From Rubrivivax sp. (GTDB taxonomy: Bacteria > Pseudomonadota > Gammaproteobacteria > Burkholderiales > Burkholderiaceae_C), in NCBI GenBank assembly GCA_020720385.1, contig DYOR01000014.1:1-40417 (forward strand): DNA of 40,417 bases. The letters are read 5' to 3'. Shown here piece after piece: positions 1 through 8,605 of this stretch; within the stretch, counting starts at the first letter, position 1, and each line of letters opens with the position of its first letter. Under the pieces are notes generated by a model, which was given only the letters and a program-made list of their open reading frames with translations, was not told the origin of the DNA and did no database searches. The position numbers and the translations under genes are program-made.

Positions 1-656
1 CGGCGTCGGCCCCGGGGCGGCGCCGGGCGGCCACCGCGGCGCACGGGGCCGTGCGAGTCCACCGCACGCGGCCGCGTGACGTCGGCAATGAGCATGAGCG
101 CGCGCACCGTGTCCTGCACCGCCTCGGCCAGGTCGGCCGGGGGCTCCAGGGTGTCGATCACCGCCAGCAGGGTGTCGGCATCTTCCAGGTCCTCGGGGTC
201 GAAGTGCATGAAGAGCAGGGCCAGGGGCTCGACCAGCTCCGGATTGTCGAGTGCCATCAGCGCCGGGAAGGCGTCCATCGCCGCGGCAAACCCGGCCACC
301 CAGGGCAGCACGCCCTCGGCCGGCGTGGCCTCGTCGTCGAGTTGGTAGATCCAGGGGTCGAACCATTGGCGCTGGGCGATGGCGCGGTCGAGTTCGGCAT
401 GGCGGCGCCGCACCAGCGCCTGCAGCTCCTCGAGCGCCGCGCCCGCGGGCGCGGGCCGGCCTTCGATGTCGGTGACCAGCGCCAGCCACTCTGCCGGCGC
501 GGGGCGCTGCGGCTGCAGCAGCACGCCGCAGAGGAATCCGTCGAGCGCACTCAGGTCCAGGGGTTGCAGGGGCGGCGGCAGCGCGTCGAGCAGCGACTCG
601 AGCTGCTGCAACTCGGTGTCCGAAAGGGAGGCGGCGGGCGGTGTCGGTTGGGTCAA
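1..656 (-). CDS. UPF0149/YecA family protein, partial (C-terminus beyond window)
   Basis: About 218 codons are visible, read leftwards from 656 off the window edge. The translation starts MTQPTPPAASLSDTELQQLE and contains LSALDGFLCGVLLQP, followed by QWFDPWIYQLDDEATPAEG and LPWVAGFAAAMDAFPAL. This leucine-rich helical pattern, with a DGFLCG turn and a WVAGF segment, is typical of the YecA/YgfB (UPF0149) family, whose biochemical role is poorly defined. The start is a TTG at 656. An in-frame TGA lies five codons upstream, no ATG is available, and GAGGGA sits about 8 bases before the TTG. The visible end is Arg/Pro-rich; whether a metal-binding SEC-C tail follows cannot be seen. It diverges from mmsA with 76 bases between them. 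Family call fairly sure, function unknown. Confidence 0.8.
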   Translation of the reverse strand, partial: MTQPTPPAASLSDTELQQLESLLDALPPPLQPLDLSALDGFLCGVLLQPQRPAPAEWLALVTDIEGRPAPAGAALEELQALVRRRHAELDRAIAQRQWFDPWIYQLDDEATPAEGVLPWVAGFAAAMDAFPALMALDNPELVEPLALLFMHFDPEDLEDADTLLAVIDTLEPPADLAEAVQDTVRALMLIADVTRPRAVDSHGPVRRGGRPAPPRGRR

Positions 657-732
657 GGAGAAAATCCCTCAGGGAGCGGGAGCGGTTGATTGTCCGGCAT
701 AGACTGCCGCATCGAACCCAAGGAGCAATGTC

Positions 733-2253
733 ATGGGCGCACCCAAGGCCTACGTTCAAACCGGTGACATCGGCCACTGGATAGGCGGTGCCGCGTTCGG
801 CGGCAGCGGCGCACGCAAGCAGACCGTCTGGAATCCAACCCAGGGCACAGCGGCCTGCCAGGTGCTGCTGGCCAGCGTGGAGGACGTGAACGCCGCGGTG
901 GCCGCGGCCACCGCGGCGCAGCCGGCCTGGGGCGACACGCCGCCGATCCGCCGCGCCCGCGTGCTCAACGCCTTCCTCGGCCTGCTCAACGAGCACAAGG
1001 ACCGGCTCGCGGCAATGATCACCGCCGAGCACGGCAAGGTTTTCACCGATGCCCAGGGCGAGGTCATGCGCGGCATCGACATCGTCGAGTTCGCCTGCGG
1101 CGTCCCGCAGCTGCTCAAGGGCGACTACACCGACCAGGTGAGCACGGGCATCGACAACTGGGTGCTGCGCCAGCCCCTGGGCGTGGTCGCCGGCGTCACG
1201 CCGTTCAACTTCCCGTGCATGGTGCCGATGTGGATGTTCCCGCTGGCGCTGGCCTGCGGCAACGCCTTCATCCTCAAGCCCAGCGAGCGCGATCCGTCGC
1301 CCTCGCTGCTCATGGCCGAGTTGCTGAAGCAAGCGGGGCTGCCCGACGGCGTGTTCAGCGTGGTGCAGGGCGACAAGGTGGCGGTGGACGCGCTGCTCAC
1401 CCACCCCGACGTGAAGGCGCTCTCCTTCGTCGGCTCCACGCCCATCGCGCAGTACATCTACGAGACCGGCGCGCACCATGGCAAGCGCGTGCAGGCCCTG
1501 GGCGGCGCCAAGAACCACATGGTGGTGATGCCCGATGCCGATCTGGACCAGGCCGTCGATGCCCTTATCGGCAGCGCCTACGGCTCGGCGGGCGAACGCT
1601 GCATGGCCATCAGCGTGGCGGTGCTGGTGGGCGACGTGGCAGAGCGCATCGTCCCACGGCTGGCCGAGCGCACGCGCGCGCTGAAGATCAAGAACGGCAT
1701 GGAGCTCGACGCCGAGATGGGCCCCATCGTCACGCGCGAGGCGCGCGAGCGCATCGAGAAATACATCGGCATCGGCGTCGAGGAAGGAGCCACGCTGGTG
1801 GTCGACGGCCGCGGCCACAAGGTGCCGGGTTTCGAGCAGGGCTTCTTCACCGGCGGCTCCTTGTTCGACCACGTGCTGCCTTCGATGCGCATCTACAAGG
1901 AAGAGATCTTCGGCCCCGTGCTGGTGTGCGTGCGCGTTGCCGACCTTGCACAGGCGCTGGCGCTGGTCAACGCGCACGAGTTCGGCAACGGCGTCGCCTG
2001 CTTCACCAGCGACGGCGGCGTGGCGCGCGAGTTCGCGCGGCGCGTGCAGGTGGGCATGGTGGGCATCAACGTGCCCATCCCCGTGCCCATGGCCTGGCAT
2101 GGTTTCGGCGGCTGGAAGAAGAGCTTGTTCGGCGACACGCACGCCTACGGCGAGGAAGGCGTGCGCTTCTACACGAAGCAAAAGAGCGTCATGCAGCGCT
2201 GGAGTGGCAGCATCGGCAGGGGCGCCGAGTTCGCCATGCCCACCGTCAGGTGA
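733..2253 (+). CDS. mmsA: CoA-acylating methylmalonate-semialdehyde dehydrogenase
   Basis: The 506-residue product is the usual length for MmsA, which oxidises methylmalonate or malonate semialdehyde with NAD+ and CoA to propionyl-CoA or acetyl-CoA. The reaction is the last step of valine and inositol breakdown in the cytoplasm. The NAD-binding segment [20 protein letters not shown] (about residues 154-173) and the nucleophile C290 in GERCMA are visible. GGAKNH replaces the ELGG motif of ordinary aldehyde dehydrogenases, as expected for this CoA-dependent subgroup that lacks the general-base Glu. ATG at 733 is preceded by AGGAG at 721-725, 7 bases away. No other valine-pathway genes (mmsB, acyl-CoA dehydrogenase) are adjacent. 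The next gene begins 38 bases downstream on the same strand and may be co-transcribed. Confidence 0.95.
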   Translation: MGAPKAYVQTGDIGHWIGGAAFGGSGARKQTVWNPTQGTAACQVLLASVEDVNAAVAAATAAQPAWGDTPPIRRARVLNAFLGLLNEHKDRLAAMITAEHGKVFTDAQGEVMRGIDIVEFACGVPQLLKGDYTDQVSTGIDNWVLRQPLGVVAGVTPFNFPCMVPMWMFPLALACGNAFILKPSERDPSPSLLMAELLKQAGLPDGVFSVVQGDKVAVDALLTHPDVKALSFVGSTPIAQYIYETGAHHGKRVQALGGAKNHMVVMPDADLDQAVDALIGSAYGSAGERCMAISVAVLVGDVAERIVPRLAERTRALKIKNGMELDAEMGPIVTREARERIEKYIGIGVEEGATLVVDGRGHKVPGFEQGFFTGGSLFDHVLPSMRIYKEEIFGPVLVCVRVADLAQALALVNAHEFGNGVACFTSDGGVAREFARRVQVGMVGINVPIPVPMAWHGFGGWKKSLFGDTHAYGEEGVRFYTKQKSVMQRWSGSIGRGAEFAMPTVR

Positions 2254-2291
2254 GGTGTGCGCAGCCGGGAGTGTGGAGCAACGGAGGCAGC

Positions 2292-3155
2292 ATGACCCAC
2301 CTGATTCCCGATTGCGAAGCCGGTTACGCGCGCCGTTGCTTACTGCTCGCGACGGCCGCCTGCGTGATGGCCGGCGTGTGGCCGCCGCAAAGCGCGCAGG
2401 CTGCCGTCAGCGACATCGGCGACGCCATCAACAAGGCCGGCCGCCAGCGCATGCTCTCGCAGCGCATGGCCAAGGCCTACTGCCAACTGGGGCTGGGGCT
2501 GGTGCCCGAGCAGTCGCGGAAGATCCTCACCGTCTCGCAGCAGCTGTTTGCCAGCCAGTTGGTCGAGCTGACGGCTTTTGCGCCCACGCCCGACATCCGC
2601 CAGACTTATGACGAACTGGGCCGTCTGTGGCAGCCCTACCGCACCCTGCTCGAAGGCAAGCCCGGGCGCGACGAAGCACGGCGCGTCGCTGCGCTGAGCG
2701 AAGACGTGTTGCGCTCGGCGCACCTGGCCACCACGCAGCTCGAGCTGCACGCCGGCACCAGCGTGGGCCGGCTCATCAACATCGCGGGGCGCCAGCGCAT
2801 GCTCTCGCAGCGCATGGCCAAGTTCTACATGCTGCGCCAATGGGGCATCAGCAGCGCGGAGATGGACAACGAGGCCCAGATCGCGCAGCGCGAATTCACC
2901 AGCGCGCTGGCCGCCCTGGAAGCCGCACCGGAGAATACCGCCGCCGTCAAGGACGACCTCGAACTGGCACGCGCGCAATGGGTGTTCTTCGGCCAGGCAC
3001 TCCGTCAGCAGGGCGCCGCAGGCGCACTCAACCCCGTGCATGCCACCGACGTGGCCACCACCAGCGAGCGGCTGCTCGAAGTGATGGACCGCGTGACCGG
3101 GCGCTATGCGGCGCTGAGCGCGGCGACGGCTCCGGCGCCCGCGCGCAAGCGGTGA
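2292..3155 (+). CDS. Secreted protein with two PilJ/NarX-type sensor (P-box) domains
   Basis: The 287-residue product has a hydrophobic signal segment at about residues 17-37 ending in AQAA, so export to the periplasm is likely. Two copies of one module follow. Each starts with a P-box-like motif, DAINKAGRQRMLSQRMAK near residue 50 and LINIAGRQRMLSQRMAK near 166, then helices. This is the type IV pili methyl-accepting transducer N-terminal (PilJ-type) domain; the motif resembles the nitrate-binding P-box of NarX/NarQ. No kinase, HAMP or signalling domain is attached, so it may be a soluble ligand-binding or accessory protein. Nitrate binding is inference. ATG at 2292 has GGAGG at 2283-2287. 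The downstream SUMF1-like gene is also secreted. Domain call good, function unknown. Confidence 0.85.
   Translation: MTHLIPDCEAGYARRCLLLATAACVMAGVWPPQSAQAAVSDIGDAINKAGRQRMLSQRMAKAYCQLGLGLVPEQSRKILTVSQQLFASQLVELTAFAPTPDIRQTYDELGRLWQPYRTLLEGKPGRDEARRVAALSEDVLRSAHLATTQLELHAGTSVGRLINIAGRQRMLSQRMAKFYMLRQWGISSAEMDNEAQIAQREFTSALAALEAAPENTAAVKDDLELARAQWVFFGQALRQQGAAGALNPVHATDVATTSERLLEVMDRVTGRYAALSAATAPAPARKR
2442..2474 (+). repeat. Direct repeat copy 1 (33 bases) inside the PilJ-type gene
   Basis: These 33 bases encode the RQRMLSQRMAK core of the first P-box-like motif and are identical base for base to 2790-2822. Identity extends through all third codon positions, while the rest of the two modules has diverged. 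Confidence 0.9.
2790..2822 (+). repeat. Direct repeat copy 2 (33 bases) inside the PilJ-type gene
   Basis: Exact second copy of 2442-2474, offset by 348 bases (116 codons, in frame). Recombination between the copies would remove exactly one module and keep the reading frame. Confidence 0.9.
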
Positions 3156-3322
3156 GTACCGCGCCGCCTGCCCCGTGGCCTGCGGCGCCGCGGGTGGGTC
3201 GCGCTGGATGCGCCGGCGTGAGTCGGCGCTGCACCCGGTGCAAACGCCTCAGCGGCGATCAAGGTCGCCGCGCGCGCTGGTGGGCGCGCTGGCGGGACGC
3301 GCGCACCTAAACTACGCGATCC

Positions 3323-4078
3323 ATGCGCTGGCCACTTGTGTTCCTCGTTCTGTGCGCTTCAGCTGCGCACGCCCAGAGCTGGCACGAGCCGGCGACCGGC
3401 ATGACCTTCCTGCGCGTTCCCGGCGGCTGCTTCGCCATGGGCGACACCTTGGGCGGGGGCGAGCACAACGAATACCCGGTGCATGAGGTGTGTCTCGGGG
3501 ACACCTGGATCGGCAAGTTCGAGGTCACGCAGGGCGAATGGCGCGCGCTCATGGAGCAAAACCCGTCGGCGTATGTGGGGAGCGACCGGCTGCCCGTCGA
3601 CAGCGTGAACCAGGCCGACATCGCCGCGTTTGTCCGGCGCCTGGGCGAGCGCAATCCAGGACACCTGTTTCGCCTGCCCACCGAAGCCGAATGGGAATTC
3701 TCTTGCCGCGCCGGCGGACGCTCGACCCCATTCAGCGGCGAGCCGCCGCCGCAAGGTGCAAACACTGCCGAATACGCCAACCAGCATGGCGAGGGCACGA
3801 CCCCGGTGGGCCGTTTCGCGCCGAATGCGCTGGGACTCCACGACATGAGCGGCAACCTCTGGGAGTGGGTCAGCGACGTCTATGCCAGCGACGCCTATGC
3901 CCACCATGCACGCGACAGCCCTCACTATCAGGCTGCCGGGCCCGCCCGCCTCTTGCGCGGGGGCGCGTGGAGCCACGATGCCCTCTTTGCCCGGTGCAGC
4001 AAGCGCCACATGCATTGCCGACCGACCGCGCGCTTCGACTTCGTCGGGTTCCGGCTGGTGATGGAAATGGCGCGCTAG
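3323..4078 (+). CDS. Secreted SUMF1/FGE-sulfatase-fold protein lacking FGE cysteines
   Basis: The 251-residue product begins with a clear signal peptide (MRWPLVFLVLCASAAHA, cut near residue 17) and then a single formylglycine-generating-enzyme-type domain. Family landmarks include FLRVPGGCFAMGD, YPVHEVCLGDTWIGKFEVTQ, FRLPTEAEWEFSCRAG, LGLHDMSGNLWEWVSD and RLLRGGAWSHDALFARC near the C-terminus. True formylglycine-generating enzymes carry two active-site cysteines shortly after the GGS/A motif; by eye those positions are His and Ala here. Sulfatase activation is therefore unlikely, and a structural or ligand-binding role is more probable. No sulfatase gene is nearby. ATG at 3323 lacks a Shine-Dalgarno sequence; a TAAACT at 3308-3313 could be a -10 box giving a very short leader. 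The gene is 167 bases behind the PilJ-type gene. Confidence 0.85.
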   Translation: MRWPLVFLVLCASAAHAQSWHEPATGMTFLRVPGGCFAMGDTLGGGEHNEYPVHEVCLGDTWIGKFEVTQGEWRALMEQNPSAYVGSDRLPVDSVNQADIAAFVRRLGERNPGHLFRLPTEAEWEFSCRAGGRSTPFSGEPPPQGANTAEYANQHGEGTTPVGRFAPNALGLHDMSGNLWEWVSDVYASDAYAHHARDSPHYQAAGPARLLRGGAWSHDALFARCSKRHMHCRPTARFDFVGFRLVMEMAR

Positions 4079-4108
4079 CGAGCGGTGCAAACACCGACCG
4101 ACGACCCC

Positions 4109-4148
4109 GCCGCTGGGCCGCATCTCTGCGGGGCCCATGCTCAGCGGC
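4109..4148. terminator. Hairpin between convergent genes, possible bidirectional terminator
   Basis: A perfect 7-base outer stem (GCCGCTG at 4109-4115 with CAGCGGC at 4142-4148) encloses an imperfect inner stem (GGCCGCA with TGCGGGGCC) and a short loop. It lies between the ends of the SUMF1-like gene and tdh. There is no T-tract on either strand, so intrinsic termination is uncertain. Confidence 0.4.
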
Positions 4149-4179
4149 AGCTGTGCCCGTTCATGGCGCGCCCGCGCCC

Positions 4180-5217
<1,038 letters not shown>

Positions 5218-5263
5218 GGGGGTTCGGTTTTGCAGTGCAGTGTCTGGAGCTTAAGCCTGCCGC

Positions 5264-6466
5264 TCAGGCGATCGCCCCCAGGGCCCGGCCCACCTTGGTG
5301 AAGGCGCCCACCGCCTGGTCGATCTGCGCCGGGGCGTGCGCCGCCGACATCTGCGTGCGGATGCGCGCCTTGCCGCGTGGCACGACCGGAAAGCTGAAAC
5401 CGATGACGTAGATGCCTTCGAGCAGCAAGGCGTCGGCCATGCGCGTGGCCAGCTGCGCATCCCCCAGCATCACCGGCACGATGGCGTGCTCACCGGGGAC
5501 CAGGGCGAAACCGGCCTGGGCCATGGCGTGGCGGAAACGCGCGGCGTTGGCCTGCACGCGCTGGCGCAAGGCCGCACCTTCGGCCGAGCGCAGCAGTTGC
5601 AGCACGGCCAGCGAAGCGGCGACGATGGACGGTGCCAGCGAGTTCGAGAACAGGTAGGGGCGCGAGCGCTGGCGCAGCAGATCCACCACCTCGCGGCGGC
5701 CGGCCACGTAGCCGCCGCTGGCCCCGCCCAGCGCCTTGCCCAGGGTGCCGGTGTAGATGTCGATGCGCTCGCTCACGCCGCAGTGTTCGGGCGTGCCGCG
5801 GCCCTGTGCGCCGACGAAGCCCACGGCATGCGAATCGTCCACCATCACGCGGGCGTCGTAGCGCTCGGCCAGCGCGCAGATGCCCTGCAGGTTGGCGATG
5901 ATGCCGTCCATCGAAAACACGCCATCGGTGGCAATCAGCTTGAAGCGCGCGCCGGCGGCGTCGGCGGCCTGCAGTTGCGCTTCCAGATCGGCCATGTCGT
6001 TGTTGCGGTAGCGATAGCGCTGGGCCTTGCACAGGCGCACGCCGTCGATGATGCTGGCGTGGTTGAGCTCGTCGCTGATGACGGCGTCCTCTTCGCCCAG
6101 CAGCGTCTCGAACAGGCCGCCGTTGGCGTCGAAGCACGACGAGTACAGGATGCAGTCCTGCGTCCCCAGAAAATCCGCCAGCGCCATTTCCAGCGCCCGG
6201 TGGGGGGTCTGCGTGCCGCAGATGAAGCGCACCGAGGCCATGCCGAAGCCGAACCCGTCCAGGCCCTGCTTGGCGGCGCCGATGAGCCGCGCGTCATCGG
6301 CCAGGCCGAGGTAGTTGTTGGCGCAGAAGTTGATCACCTCCGCCCCGGAATCCAGTCTCAGCGTCGCGCCTTGTGGCGTGGCGATCAGGCGCTCTCGCTT
6401 GTAGAAGCCGTCGCTGCGGATCTGCGCCAGGGTTGAATCCAGGTGTTGGTAGAACGAATCACTCAT
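5264..6466 (-). CDS. kbl: 2-amino-3-ketobutyrate CoA ligase (glycine C-acetyltransferase)
   Basis: The 400-residue PLP enzyme of the alpha-oxoamine synthase family cleaves 2-amino-3-ketobutyrate with CoA into glycine and acetyl-CoA. Family hallmarks are [13 protein letters not shown] near residue 48, [15 protein letters not shown], and the PLP-lysine motif [19 protein letters not shown] chose the ATG at 6466 (protein [10 protein letters not shown]). AGGAG lies 5 bases upstream of it, whereas a GTG two codons earlier would overlap that site. The tdh gene follows 46 bases downstream. Confidence 0.96.
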   Translation of the reverse strand: MSDSFYQHLDSTLAQIRSDGFYKRERLIATPQGATLRLDSGAEVINFCANNYLGLADDARLIGAAKQGLDGFGFGMASVRFICGTQTPHRALEMALADFLGTQDCILYSSCFDANGGLFETLLGEEDAVISDELNHASIIDGVRLCKAQRYRYRNNDMADLEAQLQAADAAGARFKLIATDGVFSMDGIIANLQGICALAERYDARVMVDDSHAVGFVGAQGRGTPEHCGVSERIDIYTGTLGKALGGASGGYVAGRREVVDLLRQRSRPYLFSNSLAPSIVAASLAVLQLLRSAEGAALRQRVQANAARFRHAMAQAGFALVPGEHAIVPVMLGDAQLATRMADALLLEGIYVIGFSFPVVPRGKARIRTQMSAAHAPAQIDQAVGAFTKVGRALGAIA

Positions 6467-6690
6467 CGACACTCCTGCAACGCATCTTGTGGGCTGGGGT
6501 CACGGGCGCGCTGGGCATGCGTGCGCCGCGGGCGCCAAGCGGAAATTATCGGCCCCGGGGCCGCCTGACCTGGCTATACAAGCGCAACGGTGAAGTCATG
6601 AGTGCGTGGCGGCAGGGCCTGCTTCACCCGCGACGGCGGCGTACCGCCATGCGTGCGACCCCGCTCTGCCCTCGGTGCCCCGTTGCGTCT
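6467..6690. other. 224-base intergenic region upstream of kbl
   Basis: No convincing coding sequence. On the minus strand it holds the kbl ribosome site (AGGAG just before 6466) and two -10-like boxes, GATAAT (complement of 6545-6550 region) and TATAGC (complement of the 6570s), without a clear -35. The kbl-tdh promoter presumably lies here. Confidence 0.4.
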
Positions 6691-7278
6691 TCACGCCGCC
6701 GCATCGTAGGCCTGCTTCAGCCAGCCCACCACGGTCGCGTCGAGGTCGGCCTTGGCCGTGATGCGCGTGGTGGCATTGCACATGCTGCCGGGCGGCTGCA
6801 CTTTCAGCCGCACATCCGGCGCGAGGTTCCTGGCATTCAGGCCAATCTCGACGCTGTCCTTGGTGGCGGGCCCCACGGTCGCGAATTGCTTCCTTCTGCG
6901 CAGGCTGATGTAGGTTTTCTTCGGCGCCTCCTCGAAGGAGCCAAAGCTCCGCACGACGGCCATCACGGCCTCGTGAATCGGGCGCAAGCCAAGCTTGGCA
7001 CCACTGTAGATCGCATCGAGGGGGTCGCCGTCTCCACCCGTGGCGACGGCCACCGCCACGCCGCCACCCAGCTCGGGCAGCGGTTTGTCGACGAAGTGGA
7101 CCACCGTGTTGGCGTCGCCGTGGCCGAGCTTGAACTGCTCCATCAGCCAAGTGCGCTTCTCACCGAACTTGACCGCGCCGCTCGCAGCCAATGCGGCATG
7201 CAGCTCGGCGATGGTCCTGCCGGTCTTGGCCTGGATGTTCTTCAGCTGCGAGATCGTCGCGGTTTGCGGGTCGGCCAT
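6691..7278 (-). CDS. DUF4287/DUF5655 domain protein
   Basis: The 195-residue cytoplasmic protein has two small domains of unknown function. The N-terminal part (about 5-65) reads ISQLKNIQAKTGRTIAELHA then KRTWLMEQFKLGHGDANTVV, the DUF4287 pattern. The C-terminal part (about 85-190) reads LDAIYSGAKLGLRPIHEAVM then KKTYISLRRRKQFATVGPAT, the DUF5655 pattern. No catalytic motif is obvious. A longer open frame runs upstream, but ATG at 7278 has AGGAGG 5 bases before it and begins exactly at the domain. It lies 80 bases behind the secreted-protein gene on the same strand. Domain assignment is by remembered family patterns. Confidence 0.8.
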   Translation of the reverse strand: MADPQTATISQLKNIQAKTGRTIAELHAALAASGAVKFGEKRTWLMEQFKLGHGDANTVVHFVDKPLPELGGGVAVAVATGGDGDPLDAIYSGAKLGLRPIHEAVMAVVRSFGSFEEAPKKTYISLRRRKQFATVGPATKDSVEIGLNARNLAPDVRLKVQPPGSMCNATTRITAKADLDATVVGWLKQAYDAAA

Positions 7279-7358
7279 CGGTGCCTCCTGACGAATCGAA
7301 TGGGAAATTGCACAAACCCAATGGGAGACCTTCGGTGGAACCTCGGGCTCGGGGTGGG

Positions 7359-7853
7359 CTACTCCTGTCGCTGCATGCGCACGCGCCAGGCTTCGGTCCA
7401 ACCCTGCGGCGTCTTGACTTCCGTGAGCACCAGGTAGGTGGCGTCGCCATCGCGACGCCACGTGCTGCGGTAGGTCCGTTGCTGCTTGCCGTCGCTGTAG
7501 CTCTCCTCTGGGAATACCAGTGCGCCATCCTGCACCGTCATCGTGCCGCGACTGTGGCCGCCGAGGACATTGATGTAGAGGTAATGAACCGCTTTCGATG
7601 CCGCATCGAAGTAGTAGATCGTCTCCCCGCCGTAGGGCGCCGAACCGCCGACAACGGTGTGCCGGTCGCGCAGGAACTGACGGTCGTAGACCCATTCGAA
7701 ACAGTGTTCGTCGACCTGCTTGCCATCCGGAAAGGCCCCTTTCCAGCAGCTGCCCGCAAGAAAGGCCTGTGCCTGGAAGTGGGCAAGCGGTGTCCGGGGC
7801 TGCGCGAGCGCGATCACGGGCAGCATGGCGAGAATCAGCAGGGAGCCACGCAT
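7359..7853 (-). CDS. Secreted protein of unknown function
   Basis: The 164-residue protein has a signal peptide (MRGSLLILAMLPVIALAQ, likely cut after ALA). The mature part is rich in beta-strand-like stretches (HCFEWVYDRQFLRDRHTVV, GGETIYYFDAASKAVHYLYI, YRSTWRRDGDATYLVLTEVK) and has two cysteines (in GSCWKG and EHCFEW) that could form a disulphide. The look is that of a small lipocalin-like or DUF1579-like barrel, but I do not recognise the family with confidence. ATG 7853 follows the tetR stop by 3 bases. Its ribosome site AGAGGA lies inside the end of tetR, so the two genes are almost certainly co-transcribed and translationally linked. Confidence 0.75.
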   Translation of the reverse strand: MRGSLLILAMLPVIALAQPRTPLAHFQAQAFLAGSCWKGAFPDGKQVDEHCFEWVYDRQFLRDRHTVVGGSAPYGGETIYYFDAASKAVHYLYINVLGGHSRGTMTVQDGALVFPEESYSDGKQQRTYRSTWRRDGDATYLVLTEVKTPQGWTEAWRVRMQRQE

Positions 7854-7856
7854 CGA

Positions 7857-8495
7857 CTATGTCCTCTTGGGTTTGCGGGAAGCGGGGACCGCGCGCGCTT
7901 CGTCAAGCAGGCGGTCGAAGTAAGCGCGGAGCTGGCCGACCGCCGTGTCGAACAGAGCGACATCGCGATACGTTCGGGCGAGCATCACGCCGCCCTCCAT
8001 CGTCGTCAGAACGAAGCTGGCGAGCGCACGCCGATCCAGACGGTGGGGCAGTCGAGGGCCGGCATCCACGAGGCAGCGCTCGATGGCAGCGACCCAGGCG
8101 GAAAAGTTGGCCATGAGCCGCGAGCGCACGGGCGGGTCCGGCTCGTGCAGCTCGAGCGCGAGGCTGCCGATCGGGCAGCCATAGGTGCACTCCGTCTGGA
8201 CGATCAACTCGCGGTACTTCGCGAGCAGTGCGAACACGCGCTCAACGGGATCCGCAATGTCCTTCCATACGGGCGTGAGCAGCATGGCATCGATGCCGTC
8301 GTGATAGAGGTCGAGTACGGCAAGCAGGACATCCTGCTTTCCAGGAAAGACGTGATAGAGACTGCCGCTGTGCAGGCCCGCGCGCTTGAGCAGGTCGGCG
8401 ATGCTGGTGGACTGGTAACCCTTTTCCCAGAACAGCTCCATCGCCGCAAAGAGGATGCGCGATCGGGTCTCCGGAAGACTGACTTGATCGATCAT
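7857..8495 (-). CDS. TetR/AcrR family transcriptional regulator
   Basis: The 212-residue regulator has an N-terminal TetR helix-turn-helix (about 10-57: TRSRILFAAMELFWEKGYQS, then SIADLLKRAGLHSGSLYHVF). The ligand domain contains TYGCPIGSLALELHEPDPPV, seen in the YxaF/LmrA-like TetR subgroup; the ligand is unknown. ATG at 8495 has no Shine-Dalgarno sequence but lies 7 bases after a good -10 box, so the mRNA is probably leaderless. Inverted repeats cover the promoter and the start codon, which points to autoregulation. It heads a unit with the secreted protein directly downstream and possibly the DUF4287 gene. Confidence 0.93.
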   Translation of the reverse strand: MIDQVSLPETRSRILFAAMELFWEKGYQSTSIADLLKRAGLHSGSLYHVFPGKQDVLLAVLDLYHDGIDAMLLTPVWKDIADPVERVFALLAKYRELIVQTECTYGCPIGSLALELHEPDPPVRSRLMANFSAWVAAIERCLVDAGPRLPHRLDRRALASFVLTTMEGGVMLARTYRDVALFDTAVGQLRAYFDRLLDEARAVPASRKPKRT

Positions 8496-8500
8496 TCAAG
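8483..8500. promoter_or_regulatory. Candidate TetR operator 2 over the start codon
   Basis: Arms CTTGA and TCAAG flank an 8-base centre, and inside lies the perfect palindrome TGATCGATCA (8485-8494). It shares the TTGATC half-site with the upstream dyad at 8515-8532 and overlaps the tetR start codon. Assignment as operator is inference. Confidence 0.5.
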
Positions 8501-8502
8501 GC

Positions 8503-8531
8503 AATGTACCCAGTCTTGATCGGTTGATCAA
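8503..8531 (-). promoter_or_regulatory. Sigma-70-type promoter of tetR
   Basis: On the minus strand TTGATC (-35, 8531-8526) and TACATT (-10, 8508-8503) are separated by exactly 17 bases. The expected transcription start, 6-8 bases downstream, falls on or next to the A of the ATG at 8495. Confidence 0.65.
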
Positions 8532-8535
8532 GTCT
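8512..8535. promoter_or_regulatory. Candidate TetR operator 1 over the -35 box and spacer
   Basis: CTTGATC (8515-8521) and GATCAAG (8526-8532) form a perfect 7-base inverted repeat around GGTT. Two more paired bases lie beyond one mismatch, giving 9 of 10 paired positions per arm. A bound TetR dimer here would block the promoter, the standard autoregulation layout of this family. Confidence 0.65.
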
Positions 8536-8587
8536 GTCCGGGCCTGTCGCGCCACCGTCCGCTACGGTCACCCGACCAGGCGCGGTC

Positions 8588-8605
8588 AGCGCGGCGTGCC
8601 GCGCT
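8588..8605. repeat. Perfect GC-rich inverted repeat at the permease stop codon
   Basis: AGCGCGGC and GCCGCGCT are separated by two bases and overlap the last bases of the permease gene. It could act as a terminator or 3'-end stabilising hairpin of the ABC operon, but no T-tract follows. Confidence 0.35.

Noticed and set aside
1215-2291. Upstream extension of the PilJ-type gene into mmsA
   Set aside because: The frame runs out of phase through mmsA with an Arg/Ala/Gly-rich shadow translation. A ribosome site and signal peptide mark the ATG at 2292.
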